Counted from the stretch's first letter, positions 36,915 to 46,053 are shown. The stretch is 64,000 nt of DNA from CAZFQG01 sp964520785 (GCA_964520785.1 CAZFQG010000004.1:1-64000); one strand, 5' to 3'. A program made the numbers and translations. Notes: a model not told the origin generated them from the sequence alone.

Positions 36915-38430
36915 TCACCGTCCATTTCGGCTCGCGGTGCCGACGCCGTTGAGGTGGGGCGAGTTCACCGACCCGTTCGAGATGCCCCGGTTCTCACACA
37001 AACGCCGGTACCGGTGCAATTCGTCCGCTTTGACCCTTTCGTCCCAACCTAATTCCTGGGCCATCCATTCGGCGACGTCTTCGGCCGGCTCGAGCGGATC
37101 TTGAAGATAGTACCGCCAACTGGAACGTCTCACCATCACGTCGTCCAGGTGAACCGCCCATTCGTCGCGACAGAAGTGCCGCACCAGCGATTCCGAAACT
37201 TCTTCCGGTACATTCGCGCTGATCCCTTCGGTCCGCGACGCCGGCAGAAGTGGTTCAGTCGCCGTGCGGCAGGGAGCCGTTTGCCAATTCGCGAACCGGA
37301 CCATTTTGTTGACGGCCTGTTCGGCCATCAGCCGATAAGTGGTGAGTTTTCCGCCGGTGATGTCCCACCATCCGGGCTCTCCCATGAGGATTTCGTGCCG
37401 CCGGGAGATATCGGAGGGGTTGCCGTGGCGATCCGCGACAAGAGGCCGCAGCCCGGACCAGACGCTCAGAATGTTCTTCTCCGTGATGCCCGCGCTGGGA
37501 AAGGTCTTGGAAACGACCTCCATGATCTCATGGATGTCGCCTCGCGTGCAGTCCGGAGCGTCGATGGGGCCATTGTAATCCGTATCGGTCGTCCCTAAGA
37601 TGACGCGCTCTCCCCAGGGGATGCAGAAGAGAATCCGCGATCCGTCCGCCATGACGACGGCGTCGTCGATCGGGAGCGACCCGCGATCGATTACCAGATG
37701 CACCCCTTTCGTCAGCCGCAATGAAGTGCGGCTGTGTGGGATGGTTCCCGACCACGGCCCGGTCGCGTTGACGATCTGTTTGGCGGAGACCTCGAATTCC
37801 TCGCTACTCTCAACATGTCGCAGACGGCACCGCCACGTGTCGTCTTTCCGCGAGGCGTTTTCGAACCGGGTGTAGTTCGCCGCGACGGCGCCGTAATTCG
37901 TAGCCGAGCGGAGCGTGTCGATGACCAGCCGAGCGTCGTTCGTAAACCCATCGAAATAACGAACCGCGCCGGAAAGCGGCAACTTGGTACCCTCCAACGA
38001 GGGAATGCGCCACAGGAGCGTCGGAAGCAACAGGGAGCTTGACTTGCCGAGATTCCTCCGTCCGCACAGAAGATCGTAGACCCGAACGCCTAGGCTGAGC
38101 TTGTACCACCCCCACTCGGTTCCGCGGATCGTGGGAAAGACGAACGCCAGAGGATCGGCCAGATGCGGCGCGATCCGGTGAATGACCCGCTTTTCGCGAC
38201 TGGCCTCGTGTACCAGGCGCAGCCGACCCTGGGCTAGATAACGCAGACCGCCGTGCAATAACCGGCTTGAGCGGCTGCTCGTGCCGAACGCGAAATCCGC
38301 CTGTTCCACCAAGGCCGTTTTCAGCCCGCGCATCGCGGCGTCGCGCGCTACACCGGCTCCGACGATTCCGCCGCCGATAATCAGAACGTCCCAGTGCTGT
38401 TCCGCTAAATTGGATGGATCGTGCATCATT
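36915..38430 (-). CDS. glpD: Glycerol-3-phosphate dehydrogenase (FAD-dependent)
   Basis: Oxidises sn-glycerol 3-phosphate to dihydroxyacetone phosphate, passing electrons to the quinone pool. N-terminal FAD-binding Rossmann motif VLIIGGGIVGAGVARDAAMRG, then GTSSRSSRLLHGGLRYL, GVHLVIDRG, LGTTDTDYNG and GGKLTTYRLMAEQAV, all GlpD/GlpA hallmarks. About 504 aa, the usual length. Start at ATG 38430 (a second ATG follows directly) with GGGGAAGG about 10 bases upstream. Its leader holds a terminator hairpin, and the divergent neighbour encodes a GlpP-like antiterminator, so expression is probably controlled by glycerol-3-phosphate-dependent antitermination. Confidence 0.93.
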
Positions 38431-38455
38431 AGGAGGGCGCCTTCCCCAAACGACA

Positions 38456-38494
38456 AAAAAAGGGCTCCGCACCTGTCGCCGTGCGGAGCCCTTT
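38456..38494 (-). terminator. Leader terminator (attenuator) upstream of glpD
   Basis: On the minus strand AAAGGGCTCCGCAC and GTGCGGAGCCCTTT form a perfect 14-bp stem with an 8-base loop, running into a T-tract of about seven. It lies between the glpD promoter and its ribosome binding site, so unregulated transcripts would end here. This is the arrangement of the Bacillus subtilis glpD leader, where GlpP with glycerol 3-phosphate allows read-through. Confidence 0.85.
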
Positions 38495-38529
38495 CTCATA
38501 TTCTCGAGGCTCGAATGCGAACAAATCGA

Positions 38530-38551
38530 CGATAAAGCGTTGCATTTATCG
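38530..38551 (-). other. Second leader hairpin of glpD
   Basis: CGATAAA pairs with TTTATCG (7 bp, 8-base loop) near the 5' end of the predicted glpD leader, upstream of the terminator. It is a possible part of the antiterminator or GlpP-binding RNA. Confidence 0.4.
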
Positions 38552-38563
38552 CATGTGGGCCCT

Positions 38564-38592
38564 ATTCTAATCAAAGGACAGCCGTGCGTCAA
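38564..38592 (-). promoter_or_regulatory. Promoter of glpD
   Basis: TTGACG and TAGAAT with a 17-base spacer on the minus strand. The start point near 38557 gives a leader of about 127 bases containing both hairpins. Confidence 0.7.
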
Positions 38593-38707
38593 CCATCATC
38601 ACTGGCGCAAATAAAACGGATTTATTCTCGTTTTTTATTGTTTCCTGTTTCGGTCGGCGGCTCCCGCGATCTGAGGGTCGCATGCCGCCTCCGTAACGAG
38701 TTACGCG

Positions 38708-39346
38708 ATGACGAAGCCAAATCCTCGTACCAAGTTGAAGAACACCCCCGCGACTTCGGGAGACCAGTCGCCCAGACGAGAACGTCTTCTCGCCAAGCCG
38801 GTCATCCCGGTCTTGAGCCGCGAGTCCGAGGAACCGGCGCTCGGCGCGGCCGCCGCGGTTTTCATCCAAGGCACGACCCTCGGCAACCTGGGGGCCCTTG
38901 TCGCTCAAGTCCGGGCGACGGCCCCCGACGCGGCCGTGCTCGTGCATATCGACCTGATTCAGGGCCTGGCCAACGACGAAGCGGGCGTGGAGTTTTTGGC
39001 CGACTTGTGCCCCGTGGACGGCATTGTGACGATCCGTCACCACCTGGCCGACCACGCGAGGCGGCAGGGCCTCCTTTCGGTCGTCCGTTTTTTCTTGCAG
39101 GATACGCGCGCCTTGGAACGCGCCTTGGCGGTCATACGGAAATCGCGCCCCGACGCGGTGGAACTCCTCCCGGCGGTCGCCGCCGCTTCGGTGGGGGACT
39201 CCTTCGCCGGGATGAACACCCCGCGAATCGCCGGCGGCCTGGTCCGCGACTCGGCCATGGTCGAAACGGTCCTGGCCAGCGGCTGCCGCGCCGTCACGAG
39301 CACCAACCCCGCGCTTTGGCGCTTGAATGAGGCGAGACAATGGTGA
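38708..39346 (+). CDS. glpP: Glycerol-3-phosphate responsive antiterminator
   Basis: 212-residue GlpP-family protein (TIM-barrel RNA-binding antiterminator). After a 30-residue basic N-terminal extension come PVIPVLSRESEEPALG, VLVHIDLIQGLANDEAGVEFL, VDGIVTIRHHLADHARRQGL, VRFFLQDTRALERALAVIRK, DAVELLPAV and IAGGLVRDSAMVETVLASGC ending STNPALW, the order and wording of the family. In Bacillus GlpP binds glycerol 3-phosphate and the glpD leader, preventing termination. Here the gene is divergent from glpD and its leader terminator. No clear ribosome binding site precedes the ATG; a later start inside the extension is possible. Confidence 0.88.
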   Translation: MTKPNPRTKLKNTPATSGDQSPRRERLLAKPVIPVLSRESEEPALGAAAAVFIQGTTLGNLGALVAQVRATAPDAAVLVHIDLIQGLANDEAGVEFLADLCPVDGIVTIRHHLADHARRQGLLSVVRFFLQDTRALERALAVIRKSRPDAVELLPAVAAASVGDSFAGMNTPRIAGGLVRDSAMVETVLASGCRAVTSTNPALWRLNEARQW

Positions 39347-39349
39347 GAA

Positions 39350-39724
39350 CCGCCGCGCCGAGAACGTCCGAAACCGGTCGATACTCTTGTTCTCCTCGGG
39401 GATGTCGATATGGTCGTTCTTCGCGTCCAACCATCGGAGGCTATTGGAGAAGGACGTCGGAACGCATTCGTCCACTCCGCAATCCTGGTTCGTCATGCCG
39501 GAGTTGAAGCCGATCTTGATTGGCAGGCTCAAAACGCTGGTTATTCCAGGCCCGAAAACCGGGTTATACCCCAAGCCGATTCCACGTCCTCCGACGGTGA
39601 CCGTTTTGTCGAAAACCGATACCGTGATGGGGTTACCCAGGGACGAGCCCCGGTTCAATGGCTTTTCCGGCGATTTTTCCCCCGTATCCCCAGTCCAGCA
39701 ATACGCGATTCCACCCACAAGCAA
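39350..39724 (-). pseudogene. Fragment of an exported planctomycete protein gene
   Basis: Minus-strand frame reading VGGIAYCWTGDTGEKSPEKP, then GLGYNPVFGPGITSVLSLPI and DECVPTSFSNSLRWLDAKND followed by HIDIPEENKSIDRF. The C-V-P-T-x-x-S-N-S-L-x-W-L block recalls the N-terminal part of planctomycete exported/PEP-CTERM proteins. The fragment lacks a signal peptide and ribosome binding site at its N-end, beginning right after a stop codon. At its C-end it runs into the antisense of glpP. It looks like a gene truncated at both ends, lying just downstream of the 39728 gene. The call rests on protein-like wording and family recollection. Confidence 0.4.
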
Positions 39725-39727
39725 GGA

Positions 39728-41299
39728 TTAATCCTCCCCAAACACCCCCAAAATCCCCTTGCATCTCAAGTCCAGCCGGTACATCACCTGATTGTAGTTG
39801 TACCGCGGCGTCGGGGGTGAGTCGGTGAACGTGTTGCAGTACGTTCCCTCGAAGTAGATGACCTGCCCCCCCTCCTCGTCGAAGAAGGGGTGCTGCCGGG
39901 GATTGTAGAAGGACTGCTTGTCGTGGGTGACGATGCGGACGGCCTTTTGGAATGGGCCTTGCGGCGAGTCGCCTTCGGAGTACCAGACTTCACCGAGGAA
40001 CGAAGGGGAATTCTTGTCGTCACTGATCTCCTCGGCGATGAGAATCCACTTGCGGCGGAATTCGTTGAAAAAAACCGAGCCGTAGTGGAGCATCACCCGG
40101 CGCCCGGTGGCGGCGTCCTCGGGGAAGAACCGCGCTTCCTCCGGGCGGATGTCGCCCGTCTTCAGCCATCGCCGTTCTTGCTCTTGCGAGACGGGAGGCC
40201 CGTGCCGCCAGCGCCAGTCCAATCGGCCGTCTTTCGTGCGCAACGGTAACGTTGTCTTTGGGTCCGCCTCTTCCGCGATGCACGAAAAAGACTCGTACCT
40301 CCCGGGGTCCATTACGTCGGCCAGGGTCGCCGGGACGCGCGTCAGCGGAAAGGTCAGCCCCGACGCGAGGTAGGTTGTTCCTCCCTCCGTCACCCGCACC
40401 GGATGCCCTTTGAGGTACCGCCACTTTTCGGAAAGGGGGAGCGTCGTATGGACTTCGAATATCTCCCGCCGGTCGTTATAGAGCATCATTCCCTGCCCGA
40501 CTTCATCGGCAAGGGTCTTGCGCCGCGAGAAATGGGCCACCATCCGTTCCTCACCATCTTCGTCCGGAACCACGGCGAGGCCGTCCAGCCAGACGACCCC
40601 CTCGGGGTCGGCAACCTCGGCCATCGCCCTCGCGAACCCGTCCTCGCCGGTGAAGTACTCGTAATTAACGCCCACCGACGGCGGCAACCCGCCGTTCTCC
40701 GGCAGGTCGGAGACGGCTCCGGCGGTGCGGAACAGCCCCAATGGGTAGAAGAGCCGCATGGTGTCTCCCCAGAACCAGTGAAGCCTGCCGCGGTACCGGA
40801 CGACCAGCACGGAATCCTGTCCCGCTACCTGGCCGGCGCCGGTGAGGGGGTGTTCAAGCGGCGTCTTGTAGCCGAGCAGGACCGAATCGCGGTAGAGACC
40901 CTCTCCGGTACACCGGTAGAGCCGCTCGGCGAGGTTCTCGCGCTTCAGCTTGATCTCCGCGCGTTTCCCCGGTTCGATCTTGAAGCGGACGCCCGACATG
41001 CCGAAGCCGTCCGTGGGGACGTGGTAGCCCTGAGCCTTGATATGAAAGAAGATCGTCCGGCCGGCGTGTCCCGGCTCAAAGTAGGCGACCCGTCCCGCGT
41101 TGTCGGTCACCCGACGGACTTCGTCGACGGTGACCAGTTCCACCAGCGGAATTCCGCGGCCGGTTTCTTGGTCGATTACCTGGATTTCGAAGAAGTCGGA
41201 CGGCTCCATTGCCGGTGCGGACGCGGCAAACGCCGACAACGCCAACAATAGGACCGCGTGACGGAACTTGAATCCGACGAGAGAGCCACGAATGCACAC
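39728..41299 (-). CDS. Exported beta-propeller-like protein with N-terminal carboxypeptidase-regulatory-like domain
   Basis: 523 aa. Signal peptide (KFRHAVLLLALSAFAASAPA), then a beta-sandwich (IQVIDQETGRGIPLVELVTV and following, ending GKRAEIKLKRENLAERLYR). Next is a larger domain with DSVLVVRYRGRLHWFWGDTM, VVWLDGLAVVPDEDGEERMV and YNYNQVMYRLDL, which looks like a five-bladed propeller (DUF4185 or GH43-like). No catalytic residues can be assigned. The start is a GTG at 41299 with a GAGAAAGG stretch upstream. Probably a carbohydrate-active or glycan-binding exported protein. Confidence 0.65.
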   Translation of the reverse strand: MCIRGSLVGFKFRHAVLLLALSAFAASAPAMEPSDFFEIQVIDQETGRGIPLVELVTVDEVRRVTDNAGRVAYFEPGHAGRTIFFHIKAQGYHVPTDGFGMSGVRFKIEPGKRAEIKLKRENLAERLYRCTGEGLYRDSVLLGYKTPLEHPLTGAGQVAGQDSVLVVRYRGRLHWFWGDTMRLFYPLGLFRTAGAVSDLPENGGLPPSVGVNYEYFTGEDGFARAMAEVADPEGVVWLDGLAVVPDEDGEERMVAHFSRRKTLADEVGQGMMLYNDRREIFEVHTTLPLSEKWRYLKGHPVRVTEGGTTYLASGLTFPLTRVPATLADVMDPGRYESFSCIAEEADPKTTLPLRTKDGRLDWRWRHGPPVSQEQERRWLKTGDIRPEEARFFPEDAATGRRVMLHYGSVFFNEFRRKWILIAEEISDDKNSPSFLGEVWYSEGDSPQGPFQKAVRIVTHDKQSFYNPRQHPFFDEEGGQVIYFEGTYCNTFTDSPPTPRYNYNQVMYRLDLRCKGILGVFGED

Positions 41300-41371
41300 G
41301 ATGAACGGACGCCTTTCTCAGGTTTTTCGCTGGAATTGACCCGCCGGACCTTGGCGGCCCTTCATGAGGCC

Positions 41372-42832
41372 TCACACCTGCGGAACCACGAACGGGGCCC
41401 GGTATTCCCGCGCGAGCATTAAGTTGGCCGCGTCGTTTTCGAGAATCGTCTCGGCGGCGGGGTCGACCTTGAGAACCGGTCCCAAGGCCAACTGGGTCGC
41501 GGCCAGGTCCAGTTCGTTGTCGGTCAAATACGTCTTCACGCGGCCGAACGTGGCGAGCACGTCCTCGTTGGGATCGCTCATTCCCCCGAGCGCCTTCTCC
41601 AGTTCGGCAATGGGCATCTGCGCGCCCAGGTAGTAGGAAATGTTTCCCAGATGGCAGAGGGAGGCCGAAAGATGGCCCTGAAGGACGTCGGCGTTGAGGT
41701 CCTCCACCTTGCGGCTGCGGACGGCCTTGATGAAGTTGTCGTAATGGTCCCCGCCGGCGCTGAATGTCTCGATCTGTTTTCCGTCCATGTCGAACGCCGC
41801 CCCGCCGTTGTAGCTGGTGATCACGACGTTCCCCTCCGTGCCGTAGAAGATCACGCCCACGCCCGCTCCCAAGAGCGGCGGGCATTTCATGTTCCGGACC
41901 TCGAAGACGAGCGTCTTGTCGCCGAAGCGGTGGACGACGACTTGGGTGTTCGCGGTGTCGCCGGCGTCTTCGTCCCATCCCTTGCCGACGCGGCCGCCGT
42001 AGGAGTAGACGCTGTCGCTCAAACGGTCCACGCCGAGTCCCCACATGGCGATGTCCATCTGGTGGACGCCCTGGTTTCCCAGGTCGCCGTTGCCGTAGAG
42101 CCGTTGCCAATGCCAGTCATAGTGGAACCGCGGACGCGTTACCGGACCCTCCGGCGCCGGACCGAGCCAAAGATTGTAGTCCACCCCCTTCGGAACCGGA
42201 TACTCTCCGGGCGGACCGATCGGTTGCCGGTCGCGGTGGCACAGGCCCCTGGCCAGCTTGACCTCGCCAATCTTGCCGCTTCGGACGAAGTCGATCGCCG
42301 CGATCATTCCACCGGTGCTGCGGCACTGCGTGCCGACCTGGCATATCCGGCCGTGTTTCCGTGCGGCCTTCACGACCTGGCGGCCCTCGAAGACGTTATG
42401 GCTGAGCGGCTTCTCGGCGTACACGTCCTTACCGGCTTCCATCGCCCATAAAGCGACCAGCGAGTGCCAGTGGTTGGGCGTCGCGGTGCTGACCAGATCG
42501 ACCGACTTGTCGTCAAACGCCTTCCGCATATCCAGGACGACTTGGGGTTTCTTGCCGTCCTGTAGCTTCGCGACCCCTTCGGCCGCCTTTTGTGCTCTCG
42601 TCTCGTCGGCGTCGCAGACGACGGTCACTTCGGTGTCCTTCCGCGACGCGAACGCCCTCAAGTGGTCTCCCCCTTGGCCGCCGGTTCCCACGACGGCCAC
42701 CGCGAGTTTCTCGTTGGGGCCGGAGTTTTCCCCCTCGGCCTGCGCGAAACTCATGGTCGCCGGGCCGACCGCAGCCGCAGCCGCGGCCAGGAGAGAATCT
42801 TCCAGAAAACGTCTGCGCGTAGGTACACTCAC
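41372..42832 (-). CDS. Tat-exported Gfo/Idh/MocA-family oxidoreductase
   Basis: NAD(P)-dependent sugar-type oxidoreductase. The N-terminus is a twin-arginine signal (TRRRFLEDSLLAAAAAAVG). The Rossmann fold follows (LAVAVVGTGGQGGDHLRAF), then STATPNHWHSLVALWAMEAG and the family motif EKPLSHNVFEG containing the catalytic-type Lys-Pro. The C-terminal substrate domain has GNQGVHQMDIAMWGLG. The start is a GTG at 42832 with GGGAGG 5 bases upstream; the open frame upstream is not used. Such Tat-linked members are abundant in planctomycetes and probably act on periplasmic sugars. Next to DUF1080 and propeller genes, consistent with glycan oxidation. Confidence 0.88.
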   Translation of the reverse strand: MSVPTRRRFLEDSLLAAAAAAVGPATMSFAQAEGENSGPNEKLAVAVVGTGGQGGDHLRAFASRKDTEVTVVCDADETRAQKAAEGVAKLQDGKKPQVVLDMRKAFDDKSVDLVSTATPNHWHSLVALWAMEAGKDVYAEKPLSHNVFEGRQVVKAARKHGRICQVGTQCRSTGGMIAAIDFVRSGKIGEVKLARGLCHRDRQPIGPPGEYPVPKGVDYNLWLGPAPEGPVTRPRFHYDWHWQRLYGNGDLGNQGVHQMDIAMWGLGVDRLSDSVYSYGGRVGKGWDEDAGDTANTQVVVHRFGDKTLVFEVRNMKCPPLLGAGVGVIFYGTEGNVVITSYNGGAAFDMDGKQIETFSAGGDHYDNFIKAVRSRKVEDLNADVLQGHLSASLCHLGNISYYLGAQMPIAELEKALGGMSDPNEDVLATFGRVKTYLTDNELDLAATQLALGPVLKVDPAAETILENDAANLMLAREYRAPFVVPQV

Positions 42833-42940
42833 GACTACCTCCCAAAAAAAAAGGCTGGGATGATCGAATTTGGCGGGGGGCGGCGGCACCGCCGCCACGT
42901 GGATCGCAAAGACAGGCGTGCGGCACCGTCAACAGTCTAG

Positions 42941-42946
42941 TATAAT
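42941..42946 (+). promoter_or_regulatory. TATAAT -10 element upstream of the PLC-like gene
   Basis: A perfect TATAAT about 110 bases before the next start codon, without a recognisable -35 at the right distance. Confidence 0.3.
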
Positions 42947-43058
42947 GACCCAGGACACAAGACGCGAGGCTCCCGAGAGAAAAACGAGCGAAAAAGCAAG
43001 AATGTGATTATTGGAATGAACCATCCCTCGTTGCGACCCTTTTTGGAAGGATTGATTA

Positions 43059-43892
43059 ATGCTCCGCCGGCCAGACAGTTTCCTGTTTCTTTCGATCTTG
43101 TTCGTTTTCGCGGCTGTCGTGCCACCCCGCGCGGCAAAGGCAGAGGAACCGGTATCCGCCCTTCCCAACGCCCACGCGCACAACGATTATTACCATAAGC
43201 GGCCCCTGTTGGATGCCCTTGCACATGGATTCTGCAGCGTGGAGGCCGATGTCTTCCTCGTTGATGGACAACTGCTCGTTGGGCACGCCAAGTTCGAACT
43301 GAAGCCGGAACGTTGCCTGGAATCCCTCTATCTATCCCCCCTAAAGGAGAGGATTCTTAAGATAGGTGGTCGAGTGTACCCCGACGCGGATCGTTTCGTC
43401 TTGCTCGTCGACATCAAGGAAGCCGGTGAAAAGACGTACCAGGCTCTGCACACACTCCTGGCACGGTATAACGATATCCTGACCCGGGTCGAGGACGGCC
43501 AGGTCACCCCCGGTGCCGTTACCGTGATCGTCAGTGGCGACCGGCCGGTTGAATTGATGACGGGCCAGGAAACCCGGTACGCGGGCATCGATGGGCGGCT
43601 GGGCGATTTGGACAGCGATCTTCCGGCCCATCTACTCCCGCTGATCAGCGACCATTGGGGCCGCAACTTCCGCTGGCAGGGTCTGGGCCCCATGCCGCCG
43701 GAGGAGAGAGAAAAACTCCGGTCAATCGTGGGCAAAGCCCACGAAAAAGGCCGCCTCGTCCGATTCTGGGCCATCCCCCATAGGGAGGTCCTCTGGGCCG
43801 AACTCGAAGCGGCCGGGGTCGATCTGATTAACGCGGACGACCTGCCGCGATTGCGGCGGTTTTTGACACGCGAGGTGGACGAGCGGCAATGA
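43059..43892 (+). CDS. Exported PI-PLC/GDPD-superfamily phosphodiesterase (AIM6-like)
   Basis: 277 aa with signal peptide (SFLFLSILFVFAAVVPPRAA, cleavage near KAEE). The body starts NAHAHNDYYHKRPLLDAL, GFCSVEADVFLVDGQLLVGH, the TIM-barrel start of the AIM6-like group of the PLC-like phosphodiesterase superfamily. The two His and the E-x-D pair correspond to catalytic and metal sites. LVDIKEAG and the C-terminal GVDLINADDL are also typical. GGAAGG lies 8 bases before the ATG. It probably cleaves phosphodiester head groups outside the cytoplasm; substrate unknown. Confidence 0.78.
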   Translation: MLRRPDSFLFLSILFVFAAVVPPRAAKAEEPVSALPNAHAHNDYYHKRPLLDALAHGFCSVEADVFLVDGQLLVGHAKFELKPERCLESLYLSPLKERILKIGGRVYPDADRFVLLVDIKEAGEKTYQALHTLLARYNDILTRVEDGQVTPGAVTVIVSGDRPVELMTGQETRYAGIDGRLGDLDSDLPAHLLPLISDHWGRNFRWQGLGPMPPEEREKLRSIVGKAHEKGRLVRFWAIPHREVLWAELEAAGVDLINADDLPRLRRFLTREVDERQ

Positions 43893-44062
43893 GGGTCGAG
43901 CCGTGCCGGTTACCCGATTCCGGGAGAGACTCCCTCTCCGAGCGTTCTCGCGAGATCCCATGCACGACGTGCCGGAAATCCCTCGGAATACGCCCGAAAA
44001 ACACGACGAACCGAGCATAACGGATGAGCCGCCGTCACGGGCGACCGGGTGTCTCGGAGGCA

Positions 44063-45100
44063 CTATTTCGCCGGGACCAGCTTCACGCTCCGCAGGTTCA
44101 GCAGGGCCGTGTCAAAACTCCCGTTCGGGAGAAGGACCGCCGTCTGGACGCCCGCTTTCAAGTCCATTTGGCCGATCTTCTTCGTTTGGTAGTCATGCCA
44201 GCTTTCGGTCGCTTCCGTCTTACCGTCCACGAACGTGCCACCGATCTCGAACGTGAACTTGTTTCCCGCGTGGTCTTCATCCAGCGACCATTCCATGAAG
44301 ACATCGTACGTTCCGTCCGCCGGAATGTTCACCTTCCACTCGGCGTAGTCGTTCGCGGTCCACCACCCAAGCGTCTTCCGTTCGGAAAGATACTTGATTT
44401 TGGGACCGTGAAGTTTGGCGTCCGCGCCCGAGAGGATTAGCTCGCCCTCGTCGTTCGGTTCGATCACCTTCAGGTCGGCGGACGGATCCGGGAGTTCCTT
44501 GATTTGAATATCCTTGAACCGGATGTCCATGACATTTCCCGAGTGCATCTGCAACGCGAAGTGTCCGACCGGGCGCGATGGATCGCCCTTCAAATCGGCC
44601 GTTTTGACCCCGTTGACATAAACGGTAATATCCCCTCCTTTCGCGTCGATTCGCATGTCGTTCCACCCGTCATCGTTGACGAATTCCACCTGGGCTTCGT
44701 CGCTGGGCTTTTCCACCCAGGCTCGCTTGTAGCTTTCATAAATCCCGCCGGTACCGCTTTTCGCCTTTCCGACCTGCACCTGAAGCCCATACGCCTTTTC
44801 GGGGGGAAGGATGTACGTTCGGATGTAGAACCCGCTGTCTCCTTCTACGCAATAAAACCTATATTTCACGGAAAAATCACGAAAAACCTCGTCAGACACG
44901 AGGAGACCGTACAACTCCTCGGAATCCGCGCGTCCGACAATGACGCCATCTTCCACCGACCAGGTGCCGTCCCCGACGGGGTGCCATCCCTCTAGTGTCT
45001 TACCGTCGAACAGGGGGCGCCATTCGCCTTCGTCCGCGGCAAAAGCCGTTACGGCGAGACCCGTCAGAAGAATCAAGCCCAAAATTCCCGTACTTCGCAT
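44063..45100 (-). CDS. Exported DUF1080 protein with C-terminal CBM-like domain
   Basis: 345 aa. Signal peptide MRSTGILGLILLTGLAVTAFA, a DUF1080 domain (WRPLFDGKTLEGWHPVGDGT to HFALQMHSGNVMDIRFKDIQ, residues ~27-205), then a second beta-sandwich (GWWTANDYAEWKVNIPADGTY onwards, ~235-345) of the carbohydrate-binding type. AAGGAG lies 8 bases before the ATG. It is a different DUF1080 subtype from the gene at 20395. Probably binds or cleaves glycans in the periplasm. Confidence 0.82.
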   Translation of the reverse strand: MRSTGILGLILLTGLAVTAFAADEGEWRPLFDGKTLEGWHPVGDGTWSVEDGVIVGRADSEELYGLLVSDEVFRDFSVKYRFYCVEGDSGFYIRTYILPPEKAYGLQVQVGKAKSGTGGIYESYKRAWVEKPSDEAQVEFVNDDGWNDMRIDAKGGDITVYVNGVKTADLKGDPSRPVGHFALQMHSGNVMDIRFKDIQIKELPDPSADLKVIEPNDEGELILSGADAKLHGPKIKYLSERKTLGWWTANDYAEWKVNIPADGTYDVFMEWSLDEDHAGNKFTFEIGGTFVDGKTEATESWHDYQTKKIGQMDLKAGVQTAVLLPNGSFDTALLNLRSVKLVPAK

Positions 45101-45358
45101 TCCATTCGCTCCTTACCAAGAGGTGGGATCGTAGTCGCTTCGGCTTACCATAACCGAACTCACTTGGCTCATTCTAGACGCGCGGACCGGGGCGTGCAAT
45201 GCGGGGGGACGCCGAGCACTGAAGCGGCCATCCGGTCGCCGCTCCCATTACCGACTCGGGCACCGCCGCGTCTTCCGCGTGTCTCCGGGGAAACGCGAAC
45301 CCGAGATACCCTGAGGGCAGATCACCACGAACCAGCTCAGTTTCTTGAAGGCCGGAAG

Positions 45359-45387
45359 TTGACAACCGATCAACCGTTTGTTAGCCT
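45359..45387 (+). promoter_or_regulatory. Promoter of the GNAT gene
   Basis: TTGACA and TAGCCT with a 17-base spacer; the start point (~45394) is about 33 bases before the ATG. The remaining ~250 bases of this gap, up to the DUF1080 gene start at 45100, show no gene. Confidence 0.5.
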
Positions 45388-45426
45388 AGTGTTTAGTCGA
45401 AGTAGTCCTCTGGGTGGGGGTGCGAC

Positions 45427-45999
45427 ATGAGCACGTGGTATTTCAAACGGTTTCTTATGGAGATTCCGCTCGCGGAGCGCAATGTCGCTTGGCCTGCGTT
45501 GCCGCCGGGCTACCAGTTTCTTTCCTGGGATCCGGTTCTCATGGACCTCCACGCCGAGGTGAAGCACCTGGCGTTTCGCGATGACGTCGATGCGCACGTT
45601 TTCTCCTGCTTCAAAGACCTCGACGGTTGCCGGCGGCTGATGCACGAGATAGCGAGGAAACGGGGGTTTCTTCCCGAGGCGACCTGGCTGATTGCGCACA
45701 CCGACCCCGTCTCGCGCGAGAAGGCCTATTGCGGCACGATTCAAGGGCTTTGCCAACATTCCTCGGGCAATATCCAAAACGTGGGGGTCGTTCCGCGGCA
45801 TCGCGGTCTCGGCCTGGGTAGATGTCTTCTTTTGCAGGCCTTTCAAGGTTTTCGTCATGCCGGAATGCAGCGGGTTTCCCTGGAGGTCACCGTCGACAAC
45901 GCCGGCGCGGTTCGGTTGTACGAGCGGGTCGGTTTTCGCGTCGTGCGGACGCTCTTCAAGTCGGCCGAAGTGGAATGCTCGGCGGTTGCCGGTTACTAG
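45427..45999 (+). CDS. GNAT-family N-acetyltransferase
   Basis: 190 aa. The acetyl-CoA binding motif A is clear: VGVVPRHRGLGLGRCLLLQAF, followed by QRVSLEVTVDNAGAVRLYERVGFRVVRT, the beta5-alpha4 end of the fold. The N-terminal part (YQFLSWDPVLMDLHAEVKHL) may bind the acceptor, which cannot be predicted. The ribosome binding site is a weak GGGGG-rich stretch. The gene stands alone with its own promoter. Confidence 0.82.
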   Translation: MSTWYFKRFLMEIPLAERNVAWPALPPGYQFLSWDPVLMDLHAEVKHLAFRDDVDAHVFSCFKDLDGCRRLMHEIARKRGFLPEATWLIAHTDPVSREKAYCGTIQGLCQHSSGNIQNVGVVPRHRGLGLGRCLLLQAFQGFRHAGMQRVSLEVTVDNAGAVRLYERVGFRVVRTLFKSAEVECSAVAGY

Positions 46000-46006
46000 A
46001 TCGGGT

Positions 46007-46053
46007 GAAAACCGACACCGGAGAAAGACGACACCGCGGGGCGGTCGGTTTTC
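46007..46053 (+). terminator. Inverted repeat after the GNAT gene
   Basis: GAAAACCGAC pairs perfectly with GTCGGTTTTC (10 bp, 27-base loop) starting 7 bases after the stop codon. The right arm carries the T-run in the stem, so termination is possible but not certain. Confidence 0.35.

Noticed and set aside
36909..36918. GTGACGTCAC palindrome at the end of glpD
   Set aside because: A single 10-base palindrome overlapping a stop codon, with no second copy or promoter; not enough to call an operator.
38567..39346. Minus-strand open frame opposite glpP, continuous with the 39350-39724 fragment
   Set aside because: The part opposite glpP reads as typical antisense (His/Arg/Val-rich) and glpP matches a known family; only the part beyond glpP is kept, as a gene fragment.
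42844..42852. A9 run as another frame-shifting site
   Set aside because: It lies upstream of the ribosome binding site of the oxidoreductase gene, outside any supported coding frame.
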